Shown here piece by piece: positions 62,841 through 64,000 of a stretch of 64,000 nt of DNA (positions are counted from its first letter, which is position 1; every line of letters starts with the position of its first letter). The stretch lies in the NCBI RefSeq assembly GCF_900103545.1, contig NZ_FNHH01000004.1, forward strand, positions 62,001 to 126,000. Direction: 5' to 3'. Origin of the DNA: Daejeonella rubra. Its GTDB lineage: Bacteria > Bacteroidota > Bacteroidia > Sphingobacteriales > Sphingobacteriaceae. The notes beneath the pieces are model-generated. The model saw only the letters and a list, made by a program, of their open reading frames with translations. It ran no database searches and had not been told where the DNA came from. Made by a program: the position numbers and the translations under genes.

Positions 62841-64000
62841 ATGTCATTCGAAAATTTAAACTTAATTGAGCCTATTTTAAAGGCTTTAAAAACAGAAGGT
62901 TATACTACCCCTACTCCTATTCAGGAGCAATCAATACCAATCATATTAGAACGTAAAGACCTTTTAGGCTGCGCACAAACCGGTACAGGAAAAACCGCAG
63001 CGTTCGCCATTCCAATACTTCAGATCCTCGAGGGTGGAAAAATATACGATAAAGGACCAAGAGCAATCAAATGCCTGATCTTAACTCCAACCCGTGAGCT
63101 AGCCATACAAATTGGTGAAAGCTTCGCAGCCTACGGACGTCATACAGGAATGAAGCATGCTGTTATTTTTGGAGGTGTTTCACAGGGCTCACAGGTCTCA
63201 GCTTTAAAATCAGGGGTTGATATCCTTATTGCAACTCCCGGAAGATTACTTGATCTGATCAATCAAAAATTTGTTCATTTACATTATCTGAAGATATTCG
63301 TACTTGATGAAGCCGACCGCATGCTTGACATGGGTTTTATTCATGATGTAAAGAAGATCATAACCAAGATTCCACAGAAACGTCAGACTTTGTTCTTCTC
63401 AGCAACTATGCCTGATGAAATACAGAAACTGGCAAACACCATTTTGGTTAATCCTGAAAAAGTAGAAGTAACGCCAGTATCCAGTACTGCTGATACCATT
63501 GATCAGTCATTATTCTTTGTTGAGAAAAACGACAAGAAAAAATTGCTTATTCATATCCTTAATGATAAGAGTATTAAATCTGCACTGATCTTCAGCCGGA
63601 CTAAACATGGCGCTGATAAAATAACAAAGGATCTTGTTAAAGCCGGAATTAAGACCGAAGCTATTCACGGAAATAAGTCTCAGAATGCCAGGCAAAAAGC
63701 ATTGTCTAATTTTAAAAGCGGACAAATAAAGGCTTTAATTGCAACTGATATCGCAGCAAGGGGAATAGATATTGATGAGCTTTCACACGTGATCAATTTT
63801 GAATTGCCTAACATTCCTGAAACCTATGTTCACCGTATCGGCAGAACAGGTCGTGCAGGTTCAAGCGGTATTGCCTATTCTTTTTGTGATGAAGAGGAAA
63901 TGGAATATCTTAAAGATATACAGAAACTGATCGGGAGGGAAATTCCTGTTATTGAAGATCAACCTTATCACATGCGTGGAGCATCTTTTATTATGAGCAA
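62841..64000 (+). CDS. DEAD-box RNA helicase (3' end outside window)
   Basis: ATP-dependent RNA helicase. The ORF is open to the right edge (386 codons seen), so the C-terminal tail is missing. The motifs run in order: the Q motif TPTPIQEQSIP, motif I AQTGTGKTAA, Ia PTRELA, II LDEADRMLDMGF, III FSATMP, V ATDIAARGIDI and VI HRIGRTGRAG. The domain is closest to the RhlE type. The 5' leader has a promoter box and a stem-loop. Confidence 0.96.
   Translation, partial: MSFENLNLIEPILKALKTEGYTTPTPIQEQSIPIILERKDLLGCAQTGTGKTAAFAIPILQILEGGKIYDKGPRAIKCLILTPTRELAIQIGESFAAYGRHTGMKHAVIFGGVSQGSQVSALKSGVDILIATPGRLLDLINQKFVHLHYLKIFVLDEADRMLDMGFIHDVKKIITKIPQKRQTLFFSATMPDEIQKLANTILVNPEKVEVTPVSSTADTIDQSLFFVEKNDKKKLLIHILNDKSIKSALIFSRTKHGADKITKDLVKAGIKTEAIHGNKSQNARQKALSNFKSGQIKALIATDIAARGIDIDELSHVINFELPNIPETYVHRIGRTGRAGSSGIAYSFCDEEEMEYLKDIQKLIGREIPVIEDQPYHMRGASFIMS

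Noticed and set aside
1..64000. Search for CRISPR arrays, tRNA/rRNA genes, insertion sequences, prophage and defence islands
   Set aside because: No regularly spaced repeats, no cloverleaf-type sequences, no transposase or integrase motifs, and no abrupt change in composition were seen.

Overview
This 64 kb window is a chromosomal segment from a member of the Bacteroidota, most likely a Sphingobacteriia/Cytophagia-type free-living bacterium. The evidence is a set of promoters with the phylum-specific -7 box TAnnTTTG and few Shine-Dalgarno sequences, a Bacteroidota-type TonB (NRNKAYGAYALR near the N terminus), a GLPGLI protein beside an outer-membrane barrel, PorT plus a type IX secretion (T9SS) C-terminal sorting domain, tandem OmpH chaperones beside BamA, and an AT-rich base composition. 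Nearly all of it is housekeeping DNA, densely coding, with no gene-free stretch over 300 bases. I saw no tRNA, rRNA, insertion sequence, prophage or CRISPR array.

Layout. 1-8.3 kb: the 3' part of folC, a tonB-like gene, an APC permease, a K+-dependent membrane pyrophosphatase (hppA), a second APC permease and a MarC-family protein. 8.3-20.3 kb: an rRNA methyltransferase, a lipoprotein with a periplasmic-binding-protein fold and guaA on the minus strand; then a YdeI-like protein, an NlpC/P60 lipoprotein, a UbiD-type decarboxylase, dCMP deaminase, a FucP-like sugar transporter, a LysE-family exporter and a long PurF-like protein. 20.4-28.2 kb: nuoHIJKLMN, the membrane arm of complex I plus NuoI, with its own promoter and without nuoA-G. 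28.2-36.4 kb: an envelope block on the minus strand, CBS protein - nadK - DUF6089 barrel - uppS - bamA - ompH - ompH, then murI. 36.4-46.5 kb: alpha/beta hydrolase, YqeY-like protein, SDR, porT and ubiE, divergent from engB, a UbiA-type prenyltransferase and an M3 peptidase; then a membrane-anchored unknown protein, an ArnT-like glycosyltransferase and a PAP2 phosphatase. 46.5-64 kb: a third APC permease, a TonB-receptor-like barrel with its GLPGLI partner, kup, a small T9SS cargo protein, a FAH-family hydrolase, an M23 peptidase, a Bcp peroxiredoxin, a split transketolase, an ECF sigma/anti-sigma-like/periplasmic cassette, a class III aminotransferase and the 5' part of a DEAD-box helicase.

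Functional threads. Three late menaquinone-type enzymes (UbiD-, UbiA- and UbiE-like) and seven complex I subunits belong to the respiratory chain. BamA, two OmpH proteins, UppS, MurI, PorT, DUF6089, the M23 and NlpC/P60 enzymes, GT39 and PAP2 build or remodel the envelope.

No clearly new multi-gene system stands out. The signals most worth following are (a) the ECF sigma cassette, whose membrane partner carries three spaced copies of an F-x-[VI]-P-x-x-Y-F-x-x-L motif and no zinc site; (b) several housekeeping genes whose TAnnTTTG box ends only 3-4 bases before the ATG, which predicts leaderless mRNAs; (c) the nuoH-N block detached from nuoA-G; and (d) a T9SS cargo consisting of little more than its sorting domain. 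All calls come from reading the sequence; no database search was run.
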